From Pseudorhodoplanes sp. (GTDB lineage: Bacteria > Pseudomonadota > Alphaproteobacteria > Rhizobiales > Xanthobacteraceae), in contig JAVSMS010000001.1 in NCBI GenBank assembly GCA_032027085.1, forward strand, positions 2,873,126 to 2,937,125: DNA of 64,000 bases. The letters run 5' to 3'. The translations under genes were made by a program, and so were the position numbers. The first letter of the stretch is position 1. The number at the start of each line of letters is the position of its first letter. Under the pieces are notes generated by a model that was not told the origin of the DNA, made no database searches, and saw nothing but the letters and a program-made list of their open reading frames with translations. Positions 24,775 through 34,204 of the stretch are shown here, piece by piece.

Positions 24775-25308
24775 TTACCAGCGATCGCGCCAGTGCCAGA
24801 AGCGTCGCGCGCCTGGAGACGAGGCGTTGATCTTGAGTTTCTGCTCGTCATTCAGCGAATTGTAGAAATCATCGAAGGCCGGCCGCACGGTCTTGATCGC
24901 CTGCAGCATCGCCTCCATCCGCTTCTCCATGAACTCCAGGCGTGCCGTTGGCGTTGCCGGGAAATCGGTGGGGCAGGTGCTGCGCATGGCTTCGGCGGCC
25001 TTGGCGGATGCAGCCTTGTACTCATCAAGCTTCTTTTGCTGCGCTTCGTCCGGCTTGATCGCCTGCTCAATCGCGTTGATCCGCCACGCTGAGAATCCGG
25101 CCATTCCGGGACTGCACATGCGGCTATACATGCCGCGGCCGCGCATCATGCCCGGCCCCATCATCATGCCCGGGCCAAATCCCCAATCCATCATCCCGGG
25201 ACCGCGGCCGGGCCCCGGTTGCGCGGCTGCCGGCGCGAGCGACAAAAACGCGGTTACGGCGAAGGCGCCCAACACGACGCGCGCCGAGCGATGTCTGCAA
25301 TTCGTCAT
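24775..25308 (-). CDS. Spy/CpxP-family periplasmic protein with Met/Gly-rich segment
   Basis: A 177-residue exported protein (signal ends near APAAAQ). Residues about 30-65 are extraordinarily rich in Gly and Met (PGMMDWGFGPGMMMGPGMM), followed by an all-helical part with two LTxxQ-like units typical of the Spy/CpxP fold (IKPDEAQQKKLDEYKAA and LNDEQKLKIN). Spy-type proteins are periplasmic chaperones or metal-stress sensors; Met-rich segments often bind copper or silver. Three Cys residues are present in the mature protein. ATG 25308 is chosen because AAAGGA lies just upstream; an earlier ATG at 25341 is possible. Confidence 0.85.
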   Translation of the reverse strand: MTNCRHRSARVVLGAFAVTAFLSLAPAAAQPGPGRGPGMMDWGFGPGMMMGPGMMRGRGMYSRMCSPGMAGFSAWRINAIEQAIKPDEAQQKKLDEYKAASAKAAEAMRSTCPTDFPATPTARLEFMEKRMEAMLQAIKTVRPAFDDFYNSLNDEQKLKINASSPGARRFWHWRDRW

Positions 25309-25470
25309 CGGACTATCCTTTCTGAATAGAGGCCGCTGCAAGTCGCGAGCGAGTGATAGCAGTTTCCCGTCTGGCGGCGGAAAGGGCGTTGAGTTATGTC
25401 AACAGACCGACTGCTGTCAGTCGCCTGAATGCCCCGCCAATCATGTCCGAAATCCTCCCAGGTGTCCGTC

Positions 25471-26577
25471 ATGACCTGCGCCCTTTTCTCACCGATCCGG
25501 CTGGCCGGTCTCGAATTGCCCAATCGCATCGTTGTCTCGCCCATGTGCCAGTACAGCGCCGATGACGGCTCGGCGACCGACTGGCATCTGGCGCATCTCG
25601 CCATGCTGGCGAACTCCGGCGCCGGGTTGATTGTGGTGGAATCCACTGCGGTCGAGCGCGACGGGCGGATCACCCATGGTTGTCTCGGCCTTTATTCCGA
25701 CGCCAACGAAGCGGCGTTAAAAAGCGTCATCGACCGCGTGCGCCGGATCAGCGCCGGCAAATTCGGGATCCAGCTCGGCCATGCCGGCCGCAAGGGCTCC
25801 TCGCAGCGGCCATGGGAAGGCGGAAATGCACTTGGGCCAAATGATGCGCCCTGGGAAACGATTGCGCCATCGGCCATTCCATTTGGCCCTAACTGGCATC
25901 TCCCGCGCGCGGCGACAGAGGTGGACATCGATCGCGTGACTGCGAGCTTTGTCCAGGCGGCGCGGCGCGCCGTCCGTATCGGCTTCGATTCTATCGAACT
26001 GCATTTCGCCCATGGCTATCTGATGCACGAATTCTTTTCGCCGCTGTCCAATACGCGTACCGACGGCTATGGCGGTTCGCTGGAAAACCGCATGCGGCTG
26101 CTGCGCGACGTAACGCGGCAGGTGAGGGCAGTGGTGCCGAAACGCATTCCGCTCGGCGCCCGCATCACCGGCGACGATTGGCGCGAGGGTGGGGTGACAC
26201 GGCAGGATGCCGTCGCACTCGCGAAAGCCCTCAAGGAGGACGGGCTCGACTTTGTCGACATTTCCTCCGGAGGTCTTGCCGCCGATATCCGCAATCCGTC
26301 CGAGCCAGGTTACAACACGCCGATATCCGAGCTGGTCAAGCGCGAAAGCGGGCTTCCCGTGCGTGTGGTCGGGCTTGTCATCGTCCCCAGACAGGCGGAG
26401 GACATCATCGCCGGCGGCAAGTCCGACATGGTGGCGCTTGCCCGCGCCGTGCTCGACGATCCGCATTGGCCCTGGCATGCCGCCCAGGAACTGGGGGCGG
26501 ATGTCGTGCGACCGCCGCAATATCTGCGCGCCGGACCGAAACTGTGGCCGGGCGCGCAGTTGCGCGTCGCACGCTAG
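25471..26577 (+). CDS. Old Yellow Enzyme family NADH:flavin oxidoreductase (YqjM-like)
   Basis: A 368-residue FMN enzyme of the thermophilic-like (YqjM) branch of Old Yellow Enzymes, which reduce activated C=C bonds. Signs are the N-terminal PMCQYSADDG with the YqjM-type cysteine, QLGHAGRKGS, ELHFAHGYLMHEFFSP (His/Tyr-containing active site), GARITGDDW and the C-terminal ARAVLDDPHWPWHAA. Physiological substrate unknown. It ends six bases before the EamA gene, so they probably share a transcript. ATG 25471 fits family N-termini; an upstream ATG at 25429 would add 14 residues. Confidence 0.95.
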   Translation: MTCALFSPIRLAGLELPNRIVVSPMCQYSADDGSATDWHLAHLAMLANSGAGLIVVESTAVERDGRITHGCLGLYSDANEAALKSVIDRVRRISAGKFGIQLGHAGRKGSSQRPWEGGNALGPNDAPWETIAPSAIPFGPNWHLPRAATEVDIDRVTASFVQAARRAVRIGFDSIELHFAHGYLMHEFFSPLSNTRTDGYGGSLENRMRLLRDVTRQVRAVVPKRIPLGARITGDDWREGGVTRQDAVALAKALKEDGLDFVDISSGGLAADIRNPSEPGYNTPISELVKRESGLPVRVVGLVIVPRQAEDIIAGGKSDMVALARAVLDDPHWPWHAAQELGADVVRPPQYLRAGPKLWPGAQLRVAR

Positions 26578-26583
26578 TCGCGG

Positions 26584-27429
26584 ATGGACGCATTCGTCTT
26601 TTTGGCTGTCCTGTTCGCTGCCGCCTGTCACGCGGCCTGGAACGCCGTCATCAAGGTGGGACCCGATCCGCTGCCGGCGACCACGCTGATCACCTCCGGA
26701 GCGGGTGTCATTGCGGTCGCGTTGCTGCCATTCACCGGCGTGCCGCCGGCGGCCGCATGGCCTTGGGTAATCGCCTCGATTGCCATCCATCTATTCTATT
26801 TCATCGGCCTGAGCGAAGCCTATCGCACCGGCGATCTGGGTCAGGTCTACCCGTTGGCGCGCGGCGCGGCGCCGCTGATGACGGCCTTGGGCAGCGCTCT
26901 ATTGATTGGCGAACAGGTGAATGCGACCGGATGGGCCGGAATTCTGGCGCTGGTGTGCGGCGTGGTGCTGCTCTCGGCGCGCGGTGGGGGCGACCTTTCG
27001 AAAATGGACCGCCGGGCGCTGGGCTTTGCGCTCTTTACCGCTGTGACCATCTGCGCCTATTCGCTGGTCGACGGCATCGGTGCCCGCATCGCCGGCGATC
27101 CACACCCCTATACGCTGGCGATGTTTGCCGGCAATGGCATGGCGATGCTGCTTTATGCTTTTTTGCGGCGCGGCCCGGTTCTCTGGCCGATGATGCGGCC
27201 TTACTGGCTATCCGGTATGGGCGGCGGTGCACTGCAGCTTCTCTCTTACGGAATTGCGATATGGGCCATGACGCTGGCGCCCATTGCGCTTGTCGCGGCG
27301 CTGCGGGAAACCAGCGTTCTATTCGGCGCGGCGATTGCGGTGATGTTTCTCAAAGAGCCAGTCCGGCCGGCCCGGCTCGTCGCTGCGCTGCTGATCCTGT
27401 TCGGGCTTCTGCTCCTCAGGCTCAGCTAG
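26584..27429 (+). CDS. EamA-family (DMT) transporter
   Basis: A 281-residue membrane protein with about ten hydrophobic segments in two EamA halves; the first ends near residue 133 (LALVCGVVLLSARGG), the second begins with a LGFALFTAVTICAYS segment. Typical DMT features are the CHAAWNAVIK start and the AALRETSVLFGAAIAV and LLILFGLLLLRLS end. These are drug/metabolite exporters; substrate unknown. Its last 111 bases overlap, on the other strand, the coding end of the glycosyltransferase gene. Confidence 0.92.
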   Translation: MDAFVFLAVLFAAACHAAWNAVIKVGPDPLPATTLITSGAGVIAVALLPFTGVPPAAAWPWVIASIAIHLFYFIGLSEAYRTGDLGQVYPLARGAAPLMTALGSALLIGEQVNATGWAGILALVCGVVLLSARGGGDLSKMDRRALGFALFTAVTICAYSLVDGIGARIAGDPHPYTLAMFAGNGMAMLLYAFLRRGPVLWPMMRPYWLSGMGGGALQLLSYGIAIWAMTLAPIALVAALRETSVLFGAAIAVMFLKEPVRPARLVAALLILFGLLLLRLS

Positions 27430-28125
27430 ATCGTCCTGCTGCGGCTTGTAGCCATAGCGGCGCGCCAGTTCCGTTGGATCGGCGCCGAGATAATAGGCCA
27501 GTCGCAGCCGCCACATCCGCCAGATGGTGGACCACAATCCCTGTTCGTCCCAGCGCCGCCCCGATGTGAGCACCTTCGCGGTCAGACAGAGCGGCGGCGA
27601 AATCTCCTTCAGCTTCTTCGACATCGCGATGTCTTCCATCAGCGCGATATTCGGAAAACCGCCGATCTGGATGAAAGCCTCGCGTGTCATGAACATGGCC
27701 TGGTCGCCGGTCGCAATTCCGGTGGTTCGCGAACGCGCATTCATCATCCGCGCGACGAGCGGCAGCAGCCTGTGCTGCCCTTCGATCTCAACGTCAAAAC
27801 GTCCCCAGACCGAGGTTTCCCGCCCCGGGCCATAAAGAATGAGCGTATCGGCGTCGGGGGGTAGCCAGGTATCCGCATGCAGGAAGAGAAGCACGTAGCC
27901 CTGTGCCACGCTGGCGCCGGCATTCATCTGCATGGCGCGGCCGCGCGGCGCGATCAGCACCCGGTCGGCAAGGTCATAGGCGATGTCGGGCGTTTCATCG
28001 TTGCTGCCGCCGTCGACCACAATGACTTCGGCGCCCCGCTGCCGAAACGGCGCCAGCATTTGCAGCGTGGACGCCACTCGCTGCGCCTCGTTCAGCACGG
28101 GAACGATGATGGAAAGTTCAGGCAT
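27319..28125 (-). CDS. Arsenosugar-type glycosyltransferase (TIGR04283-like, GT2)
   Basis: A 268-residue family 2 glycosyltransferase beginning MPELSIIVPVLNEA, with nucleotide-sugar motifs DGGSNDET and LHADTWLP (DxD-like) and an acceptor-side MEDIAMSKKLKE. It matches the small glycosyltransferases found beside radical SAM arsS genes and thought to act in arsenosugar formation. It lies 48 bases after arsS on the same strand. After the usual family end (YYLGADPTELARRYGY) it runs on for about 45 charged residues (EPEEQKPEQDQQRSDEP), coding through the antisense of EamA. ATG 28125 matches the family start; the frame is open to 28173. Confidence 0.85.
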   Translation of the reverse strand: MPELSIIVPVLNEAQRVASTLQMLAPFRQRGAEVIVVDGGSNDETPDIAYDLADRVLIAPRGRAMQMNAGASVAQGYVLLFLHADTWLPPDADTLILYGPGRETSVWGRFDVEIEGQHRLLPLVARMMNARSRTTGIATGDQAMFMTREAFIQIGGFPNIALMEDIAMSKKLKEISPPLCLTAKVLTSGRRWDEQGLWSTIWRMWRLRLAYYLGADPTELARRYGYKPQQDDLAEPEEQKPEQDQQRSDEPGRPDWLFEKHHRNRRAE

Positions 28126-28173
28126 GAGCACAGAATATCCGAATCGGCCGAGGGCGATCCGGCTTTTTTGCAA

Positions 28174-29148
28174 CTACTCTGCGGCTTCTTTCAGCGCGCC
28201 GCCGCAGCTTGAGCCTTGGCCTGCAGTGCAGCCATAGCAGTGGCCGGCAACGCGAATCGGATTGTTTGCCAGATCATCTCCCAGGAAATCCGACAGGTGC
28301 AGTCGATCGCGTGTTCCGCGCGAGAGTGGCAGATCGAGCATCTGGTTGAAGTCGCAGTCATAGAGATAGCCGCGATAGTCGACCGAGATCAGCGAGCGAC
28401 ACATGACGCCGTCGAGATTGGCGTCCTGATGCGCGCGCCGCAGCAGCGCGAGATAACCGTCGAATTGCTTTTTGGAAATCAGCATCGAGCCGAAACGCTG
28501 GATCGGCATATTGGCGAGCGTATAGAGATTGGTGAACGTCACGCCATGTTGCGCGCCGAGAACGCGCTTGTAGTCGGCTTCCAAAGCTGTCTGCTGCGGC
28601 GGCAGCGAGGGTCCCTGCGGATTGTAGACGAGGTTGAGCACGAGGCCGGACCCGTCGCGGCCATAGCCCAGCGCGTTGAGCTTTTGCAGGGCGCGGATCG
28701 AGGCATCAAACACACCCTTGCCGCGCTGGCTGTCGACGTTGTCTGCTGAATAGCAGGGCAGGGACGCGACAATCTCGACCTGCTCGCCGGCCAAGAACTC
28801 TCCAAGGTCCTCCTGGCCCGGCACATGCAAAATCGTGAGATTGCAGCGGTCCATCACCCGCACGCCCATATTGCGCGCGCCTGTCACCAGCCTGCGGAAA
28901 TGCGGATTGAGCTCGGGCGCGCCGCCGGTGATGTCGAGCGTTGCAATGTTGCGGCGTTCGAGCACCCGCAGCACCAGATCGGCGACGTCGCCCGCCATCT
29001 CCTCGGTGCGGTTCGGGCCGGCCGCGACGTGGCAATGCACGCAGGACTGGTTGCATCGGTAGCCGACATTGATCTGCAGCGTCGTGACCGGTCCGCGCGC
29101 AATGGCGGGGAAGGGAATCTTGTCGAGCTGCGGCCAAGTGCCTCGCAT
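28174..29148 (-). CDS. arsS: Arsenosugar biosynthesis radical SAM protein ArsS
   Basis: A 324-residue radical SAM enzyme. The 4Fe-4S motif is CNQSCVHC (CxxxCxxC) near residue 33, and the C-terminus carries the family's Cys-rich end, CYGCTAGQGSSCGG. ArsS joins dimethylarsenate to the 5'-deoxyadenosyl group of SAM on the way to oxo-arsenosugars. In some bacteria the C-terminal site is a selenocysteine; here it is an ordinary Cys codon. Middle motifs TFTNLYTLANMPIQRFGS and CRSLISVDYRGYLYDCDFNQM fit the family. The arsM methyltransferase that normally supplies the substrate is not in the window. It follows a DUF3750 gene by 46 bases. Confidence 0.9.
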   Translation of the reverse strand: MRGTWPQLDKIPFPAIARGPVTTLQINVGYRCNQSCVHCHVAAGPNRTEEMAGDVADLVLRVLERRNIATLDITGGAPELNPHFRRLVTGARNMGVRVMDRCNLTILHVPGQEDLGEFLAGEQVEIVASLPCYSADNVDSQRGKGVFDASIRALQKLNALGYGRDGSGLVLNLVYNPQGPSLPPQQTALEADYKRVLGAQHGVTFTNLYTLANMPIQRFGSMLISKKQFDGYLALLRRAHQDANLDGVMCRSLISVDYRGYLYDCDFNQMLDLPLSRGTRDRLHLSDFLGDDLANNPIRVAGHCYGCTAGQGSSCGGALKEAAE

Positions 29149-29194
29149 TGCCCAAGGGTCTCACGATCTCGCCGGCGCCGCAAATCAGCGGATG

Positions 29195-29992
29195 TCAGCG
29201 CGGGGAGAGGGTTGCCGCGCTTGCCGACCACATGTTGAGTCCGATACGGCCGAAGCCGGGCAGCTTGATGGCCGGGTCGCGGATGTCGAAGCCCACAACC
29301 AACCCGAGGACATTCACTTCGATACCTTCCACCCAGCCGATTTTTACGCCCAGCAGGCCACACAGGCTCGCCTCAATGCCGGTGCCGCTGTCGGCCCATC
29401 CAAGATACGGTCCCGGACGGAAATCGCGGCCGATGGCATTGGGCGGCATGGTGATGCCGATTTCCGGAATGGCGCGCAGCACCGTCGCCACGAAGGAATT
29501 GCTGTTTGGACCCGGCCAGATCCGGTAGTCGCCGTGATTGGCGTAACGGTACTCCTTCACGGCCTGCTCAATCTTCGGAATCAATGTCTGCGCCTCCACG
29601 CCCTTGATGTCGGCGACGACGCTTGGCGGGGTGCCATACCATCGCGCGTCCGGAGCCCAGCCGTTCAGCCGCACCGGACTGCCCCAGCCGACCACGTCGT
29701 AGCGGTTCCAGCGCGGCGCATTCTCGCGCTTGAACACGATCCAGCTATGCACCGCAACCACACCCTTCCAGCCGCCGGTGCGGCCAGACATGACCAGCAC
29801 CCGCGCCTCCGGATGTTCTGCTGCGGCAGGCAGTGTCCCCGTGCTTGACCAGTTCGCCTCGCGGAAACTGCGCGGACGATCCTCAAAGGCGAAGAAGGTC
29901 GCGCGCGCGGCGACGGGCAGGAGAAAAAGGATGAGGATGGACAGGAACACGATTTTCTTGCGGGCGCGACGTGGCAATGCGGATTCTGTCAT
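29195..29992 (-). CDS. DUF3750 domain membrane-anchored protein
   Basis: The 265-residue protein has an N-terminal membrane anchor (IVFLSILILFLLPVAARA) and a periplasmic DUF3750 domain: HSWIVFKRENAPRWNRYDVVGWG, DYRIWPGPNSNSFVA and a closing GLNMWSASAATLSPR. The HSW and NSN/F blocks resemble cysteine-peptidase-like His and Asn positions, but no catalytic role is established for the family. First gene of a probable DUF3750-arsS-glycosyltransferase operon; the pairing may be fortuitous. The start at ATG 29992 has no strong ribosome site. Confidence 0.85.
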   Translation of the reverse strand: MTESALPRRARKKIVFLSILILFLLPVAARATFFAFEDRPRSFREANWSSTGTLPAAAEHPEARVLVMSGRTGGWKGVVAVHSWIVFKRENAPRWNRYDVVGWGSPVRLNGWAPDARWYGTPPSVVADIKGVEAQTLIPKIEQAVKEYRYANHGDYRIWPGPNSNSFVATVLRAIPEIGITMPPNAIGRDFRPGPYLGWADSGTGIEASLCGLLGVKIGWVEGIEVNVLGLVVGFDIRDPAIKLPGFGRIGLNMWSASAATLSPR

Positions 29993-30368
29993 GGCGAAAA
30001 GCTAGACCCCAATATTGGCCCGAAAAAATGGCGGCACAGTCACATTGCCAAGCTTTAATGTCGATCAGTCTGCGGGGCGGGGCGGATTTGGTCAACGCAC
30101 CCGGTTGCTCGAAATCGAGAGCTGCGGATAACGGCTGGCTCCGTCTTGGCGAAATCGCCGGTGGCAGCTTTCCGCAACTTCAGTCCGACAGTCGCGCCGC
30201 GCTGTGTATCCGCAAATAGATTGTTGGCAATGAGCGCAGCGCCGGCGCCCGTAACGGCATCTTTCTCGAGCAAATTGGCGGCGTGATCAGCGGCTCACGC
30301 GCCCGCATCGGTCCTTAGCTGGGGGAACCAGCGAAGGCGCGCCCGCCATTGCTTTTCGCATTTGAGGG
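29993..30368. other. Intergenic region, no clear gene
   Basis: About 375 bases between the DUF3750 start and the pcp stop. It should hold the DUF3750 promoter. A 72-codon open frame (30055-30273, minus, TTG start) is the only candidate; it has no ribosome site or familiar motif, so I do not call it. No terminator, repeat or RNA signal stands out. Confidence 0.4.
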
Positions 30369-31016
30369 TTAGCGGTAAGCGCGGGATCTCAGCGCAGCGA
30401 TGAGCGCGCGCAAGATCGCTTCTCCCGTTGTTGCGAGGTCATGCTCTGAGTAGCGGCGGCGCCTGCCGCCGCGACGGACCGGCTTCCGGCGGATATTCGG
30501 GATGTGGATGAAGACCACGATTTCAGGACCGCGCGGCTGGCCAGCCGCTTCCAGCCCGCGCCAGTAGAGGTAATTGCACAGATATCGTCCAGCATCGCGC
30601 GATGGCCGCGCCGGAATTTTGCAGCTACGGGCCGCATGCAGCAATGCAGCGCGCGGGGCGCGCATCGGCAGGGGGAGGTGACTGTGCTTGATCGTCGATG
30701 TAGCGGCCGTCTGTCCCATGGCATCGGGGGAAGCCGATAACGCATTGCGCGCCTGCGTCTCGATCCGCACATGGCGCGAACGTGTGGCCAGACCGAACAT
30801 CACGATGGCATCCGGCCGATGATGCGAAATCAGTTTTGGCAGCTCCTGATCGACGCTGCGATAGCTCGTCGCGAAGACATGCGGGATCAACCGCATATCG
30901 GCAAAGGCCGGCCGACGCAGACGTGCCAGCTTTTGCACCAGCGGTCCGGAGGGGTTGAACGGTGCGCCGGGGAAGGGGCCGAAGCCGGTGATCAGGACGG
31001 TGCGCTTGCGATTCAC
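30369..31016 (-). CDS. pcp: Pyroglutamyl-peptidase I-like protein (C15 family)
   Basis: A 215-residue cysteine peptidase that removes N-terminal pyroglutamate. It begins RTVLITGFGPFPGAPFNPSG, the C15 signature. The catalytic set is visible: Glu in RIETQARNA, Cys in AGRYLCNYLYWRGLE and His in VVFIHIPNI. The last 40 residues are Arg-rich and less typical. The start is GTG 31016, which overlaps the meaB stop as GTGA, so the gene is translationally coupled to meaB. Its tie to methylmalonyl-CoA metabolism is not obvious. Confidence 0.85.
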   Translation of the reverse strand: MNRKRTVLITGFGPFPGAPFNPSGPLVQKLARLRRPAFADMRLIPHVFATSYRSVDQELPKLISHHRPDAIVMFGLATRSRHVRIETQARNALSASPDAMGQTAATSTIKHSHLPLPMRAPRAALLHAARSCKIPARPSRDAGRYLCNYLYWRGLEAAGQPRGPEIVVFIHIPNIRRKPVRRGGRRRRYSEHDLATTGEAILRALIAALRSRAYR

Positions 31017-32008
31017 AGCCCCATCGCCTCGGCGATCTCTTCGACCGCCAGCATCGGCGACAGCGTACCCGCCGCCACTGCCTTTTCCAGTTGCGGCAGC
31101 TTCGCCTTCAGCTTCGAATCGTTGCGCAGTTGCGCGAACAGCCGGTCTTCCAGCATCGCCCACATCCAGGTGACTTGCTGCTCGCGCCGCTTCGCAGCGA
31201 ATTCGCCGGTGGCGCTCATCTGCGCGCGATATTTTTCCGCCTGTTTCCACAAGTCGGCGACGCCCTGTCCGGTCAGCGCCGAATAGGTGATGACCGGCGG
31301 TGCCCAAGTCGCCGATTGCGGCTTCAGGATGTGCAACGCAGCGCGATATTCCGCCGCCGCCTGATTGGCGCGCTTGAGGTTGTCGCCGTCGGCCTTGTTC
31401 ACCGCGATCATGTCGGCGAGTTCGACCACGCCCTTCTTGATGCCCTGCAATTCGTCGCCGGCGCCGGGCAGCATCAGCACCAGAAAGAAATCGACCATCG
31501 AGGCGACGGCCGTTTCCGATTGCCCAATGCCGACGGTCTCGACCAGGATCACATCGAAACCGGCAGCTTCGCACAGGAGCATGGTCTCCCGTGTCTTCGC
31601 CGCCACCCCGCCAAGGGTGCCGGAGGAGGGCGAAGGCCGGATGAAAGCATTTGGGTCCGTCGCGAGTTTCGCCATCCGCGTCTTGTCGCCGAGGATCGAG
31701 CCGCCGGTACGCGTCGAGGAAGGATCGACCGCCAGCACCGCCACCTTGTGGGACTCGGAGGTCAGATAGCTACCCAGCGCGTCAATGGTGGTCGACTTGC
31801 CGACGCCCGGCGAGCCGGTGATGCCGATGCGCAGCGCCTTGCCGGTCTCCGGCAGGAGCGATTGCACAAGCTGGTGTGCGCTCTTGCGGTGATCGGCACG
31901 TTTGCTCTCGATCAGGGTGATCGCCCGCGCCAAAGTCGCACGGTCGCCGGCGCGGATGCGGGCGGCGAGGGCGGACGTGTCGGAGGACGACTCGGAGCGG
32001 GTGGCCAT
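31013..32008 (-). CDS. meaB: Methylmalonyl-CoA mutase-associated GTPase MeaB
   Basis: A 331-residue G3E-type GTPase with P-loop GSPGVGKST (65-73), the LAVDPSSTRTGGSILGDKTRM stretch and the NKADGDN base-recognition motif. MeaB guards methylmalonyl-CoA mutase, gating cobalamin delivery and protecting the radical enzyme. It lies 36 bases after mutB in the same operon, the usual arrangement. Confidence 0.96.
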   Translation of the reverse strand: MATRSESSSDTSALAARIRAGDRATLARAITLIESKRADHRKSAHQLVQSLLPETGKALRIGITGSPGVGKSTTIDALGSYLTSESHKVAVLAVDPSSTRTGGSILGDKTRMAKLATDPNAFIRPSPSSGTLGGVAAKTRETMLLCEAAGFDVILVETVGIGQSETAVASMVDFFLVLMLPGAGDELQGIKKGVVELADMIAVNKADGDNLKRANQAAAEYRAALHILKPQSATWAPPVITYSALTGQGVADLWKQAEKYRAQMSATGEFAAKRREQQVTWMWAMLEDRLFAQLRNDSKLKAKLPQLEKAVAAGTLSPMLAVEEIAEAMGL

Positions 32009-32044
32009 GAGCCAGAAATAGAGGAAGCGCCTGCGCGCGGGAAG

Positions 32045-34204
32045 CTATTCCGCCGCCTTTTGCCCGTGACCCAGGCGCTTGTTGAGCTTGCCGATCAGGT
32101 CTTCGGCCGCATCGGCGATCACCGTGCCGGGCGGGAAGATGGCCTCCGCGCCGGCGGCCTTCACGGCATCCCAGTCCTGCGGCGGCACCACGCCGCCGAC
32201 CACGATCATGATGTCACCGCGTCCCTGCTTCTCCAGCTCGGCCTTCAATTCCGGCACCGCGGTGAGGTGAGCCGCCGCGAGCGAGGAAACGCCTACGATA
32301 TGCACGTCGTTTTCCACTGCCTGCCGCGCGGCCTCCGCGGCAGTGGCGAAGAGCGGGCCGATATCGACGTCGAAGCCAAGATCGGCAAAGGCAGAGGCGA
32401 TCACCTTCTGGCCGCGGTCATGGCCGTCCTGGCCGATCTTGGCGACGAGAATTCGCGGCCGGCGGCCTTCGTCGGCCTCGAACTGCGTGACCAGCTTCTG
32501 CACCCGCGCGACGGTGTCGGACATTTCGCCGGCCTCTCTTTTGTAAACCCCGGAAATGGCCTTGATCTCGGCACGGTGGCGGCCGAACACCTTTTCCAGG
32601 GCCGATGATATCTCGCCCACGGTCGCCTTGGCACGCGCGGCATCGATGGCGAGCGCCAGCAGATTCCCGCCCTGCATTGCCCCGTTGGTCAACGCTGTGA
32701 GGGCTGCTTCGAGCCTTTGCGGATCGCGCTCCTTCTTCAGCCGGCTGAGCTTGTCGATTTGAAGGGTGCGGACTGCTGAATTATCCACTTTAAGAACATC
32801 GATCGGCGTCTCAGAACTCGGCCTGTACTTGTTGACGCCAATGACAGATTGCAGTCCGGCGTCGATGCGGGCCTGGGTCTTGGCCGCGGCTTCCTCGATG
32901 CGTAGTTTCGGGATCGAGGCCTCGATGGCCTTGGTCATGCCGCCGAGCTCTTCCACTTCCTGGATATGGCCCCAGGCCTTTTTTGCGAGCTCGTAGGTCA
33001 GCTTCTCGACATAGAACGAACCGCCCCAGGGATCGATGATGCGGGTGGTGCCCGATTCCTGCTGCAGCACGATCTGTGTGTTTCGGGCGATGCGGGCGGA
33101 GAAATCGGTCGGCAGCGCCAAAGCCTCGTCGAGCGCGTTGGTGTGCAGTGACTGCGTATGCCCCTGCGTCGCGGCCATCGCCTCGATCATGGTGCGGGCG
33201 ACATTGTTGAACACGTCCTGCGCCGCCAGCGACCAGCCCGAGGTCTGGCAATGCGTGCGCAGCGACAATGAGCGCGCGTCCTTTGGGTTGAAGCCCTTCA
33301 TCAGCTTCGCCCAGATCAGGCGCGCGGCCCGCATCTTGGCGACCTCCATGAAGAAGTTCATGCCGATCGCCCAGAAGAAGGAGAGGCGCGGCGCGAATGA
33401 ATCAATCGGAATGCCGGCGGCAATTCCGGCGCGCACATATTCGATGCCGTCGGCGAGCGTATAGGCGAGTTCGAGATCCTGCGTCGCGCCGGCTTCCTGC
33501 ATGTGATAGCCGGAGATCGAGATCGAATTGAACTTCGGCATGTTCTGCGCCGTATAGGCGAAGATGTCCGAAATGATGCGGAGCGATGGCGCGGGTGGAT
33601 AGATATAGGTGTTGCGCACCATGAATTCTTTGAGGATGTCGTTCTGGATGGTGCCGCCGAGGAATTTCGGCGCAACGCCCTGTTCCTCCGCCGCCACGAT
33701 ATAGAGCGCGAGCACCGGCAGCACCGCGCCGTTCATGGTCATCGACACCGTCATCTGGTCGAGCGGGATGCCGGAAAACAGCGTTCGCATGTCGTAGATG
33801 GAATCGATAGCAACGCCGGCCATGCCGACGTCGCCGGCAACGCGCGGATGGTCGGAATCGTAGCCGCGATGGGTCGCGAGATCGAAAGCGACGGAAAGGC
33901 CCTTCTGACCGGCGGCGAGATTACGCCGGTAGAAGGCGTTGGAATCCTCCGCCGTGGAGAAGCCGGCATATTGCCGGATCGTCCAGGGCTGGTTGACATA
34001 CATCGTCGGGTAGGGCCCGCGCAGATAGGGCGCGATGCCGGGACAGGTGTTCAGGAAATCGATGCCGTTCAGATCGGCCTCGCCATAGAGAGGCTTGACC
34101 GGAATGCCTTCGGGCGTGAGCCAGGGTTCAGCGCCGATAGCAGTCGCTTGAGCGCCGCGCACGGGAGCGAAATCAATCGTACTGAAGTTCGGGATGCGGC
34201 TCAT
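32045..34204 (-). CDS. mutB: Methylmalonyl-CoA mutase large (catalytic) subunit
   Basis: A 719-residue adenosylcobalamin enzyme interconverting (R)-methylmalonyl-CoA and succinyl-CoA. The TIM-barrel substrate domain includes the [20 protein letters not shown] block; the C-terminal B12 domain has the base-off motif DGHDRG with ligand His595 and the [11 protein letters not shown] block. Its start overlaps the mutA stop by four bases (34201-34204), indicating a coupled heterodimer. The pathway is propionate and odd-chain/branched-chain degradation or the ethylmalonyl-CoA route. Confidence 0.97.
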   Translation of the reverse strand: MSRIPNFSTIDFAPVRGAQATAIGAEPWLTPEGIPVKPLYGEADLNGIDFLNTCPGIAPYLRGPYPTMYVNQPWTIRQYAGFSTAEDSNAFYRRNLAAGQKGLSVAFDLATHRGYDSDHPRVAGDVGMAGVAIDSIYDMRTLFSGIPLDQMTVSMTMNGAVLPVLALYIVAAEEQGVAPKFLGGTIQNDILKEFMVRNTYIYPPAPSLRIISDIFAYTAQNMPKFNSISISGYHMQEAGATQDLELAYTLADGIEYVRAGIAAGIPIDSFAPRLSFFWAIGMNFFMEVAKMRAARLIWAKLMKGFNPKDARSLSLRTHCQTSGWSLAAQDVFNNVARTMIEAMAATQGHTQSLHTNALDEALALPTDFSARIARNTQIVLQQESGTTRIIDPWGGSFYVEKLTYELAKKAWGHIQEVEELGGMTKAIEASIPKLRIEEAAAKTQARIDAGLQSVIGVNKYRPSSETPIDVLKVDNSAVRTLQIDKLSRLKKERDPQRLEAALTALTNGAMQGGNLLALAIDAARAKATVGEISSALEKVFGRHRAEIKAISGVYKREAGEMSDTVARVQKLVTQFEADEGRRPRILVAKIGQDGHDRGQKVIASAFADLGFDVDIGPLFATAAEAARQAVENDVHIVGVSSLAAAHLTAVPELKAELEKQGRGDIMIVVGGVVPPQDWDAVKAAGAEAIFPPGTVIADAAEDLIGKLNKRLGHGQKAAE

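Noticed and set aside
26178-27569. 463-codon plus-strand frame overlapping the OYE and EamA genes
   Set aside because: Out-of-frame shadow; both real genes have family motifs in another frame.
30055-30273. 72-codon minus-strand frame in the gap before pcp
   Set aside because: TTG start, no ribosome site, no motif.
31091-32608. 505-codon open frame on the plus strand across meaB and mutB
   Set aside because: It spans two unrelated real genes on the other strand and has no protein-like motif.
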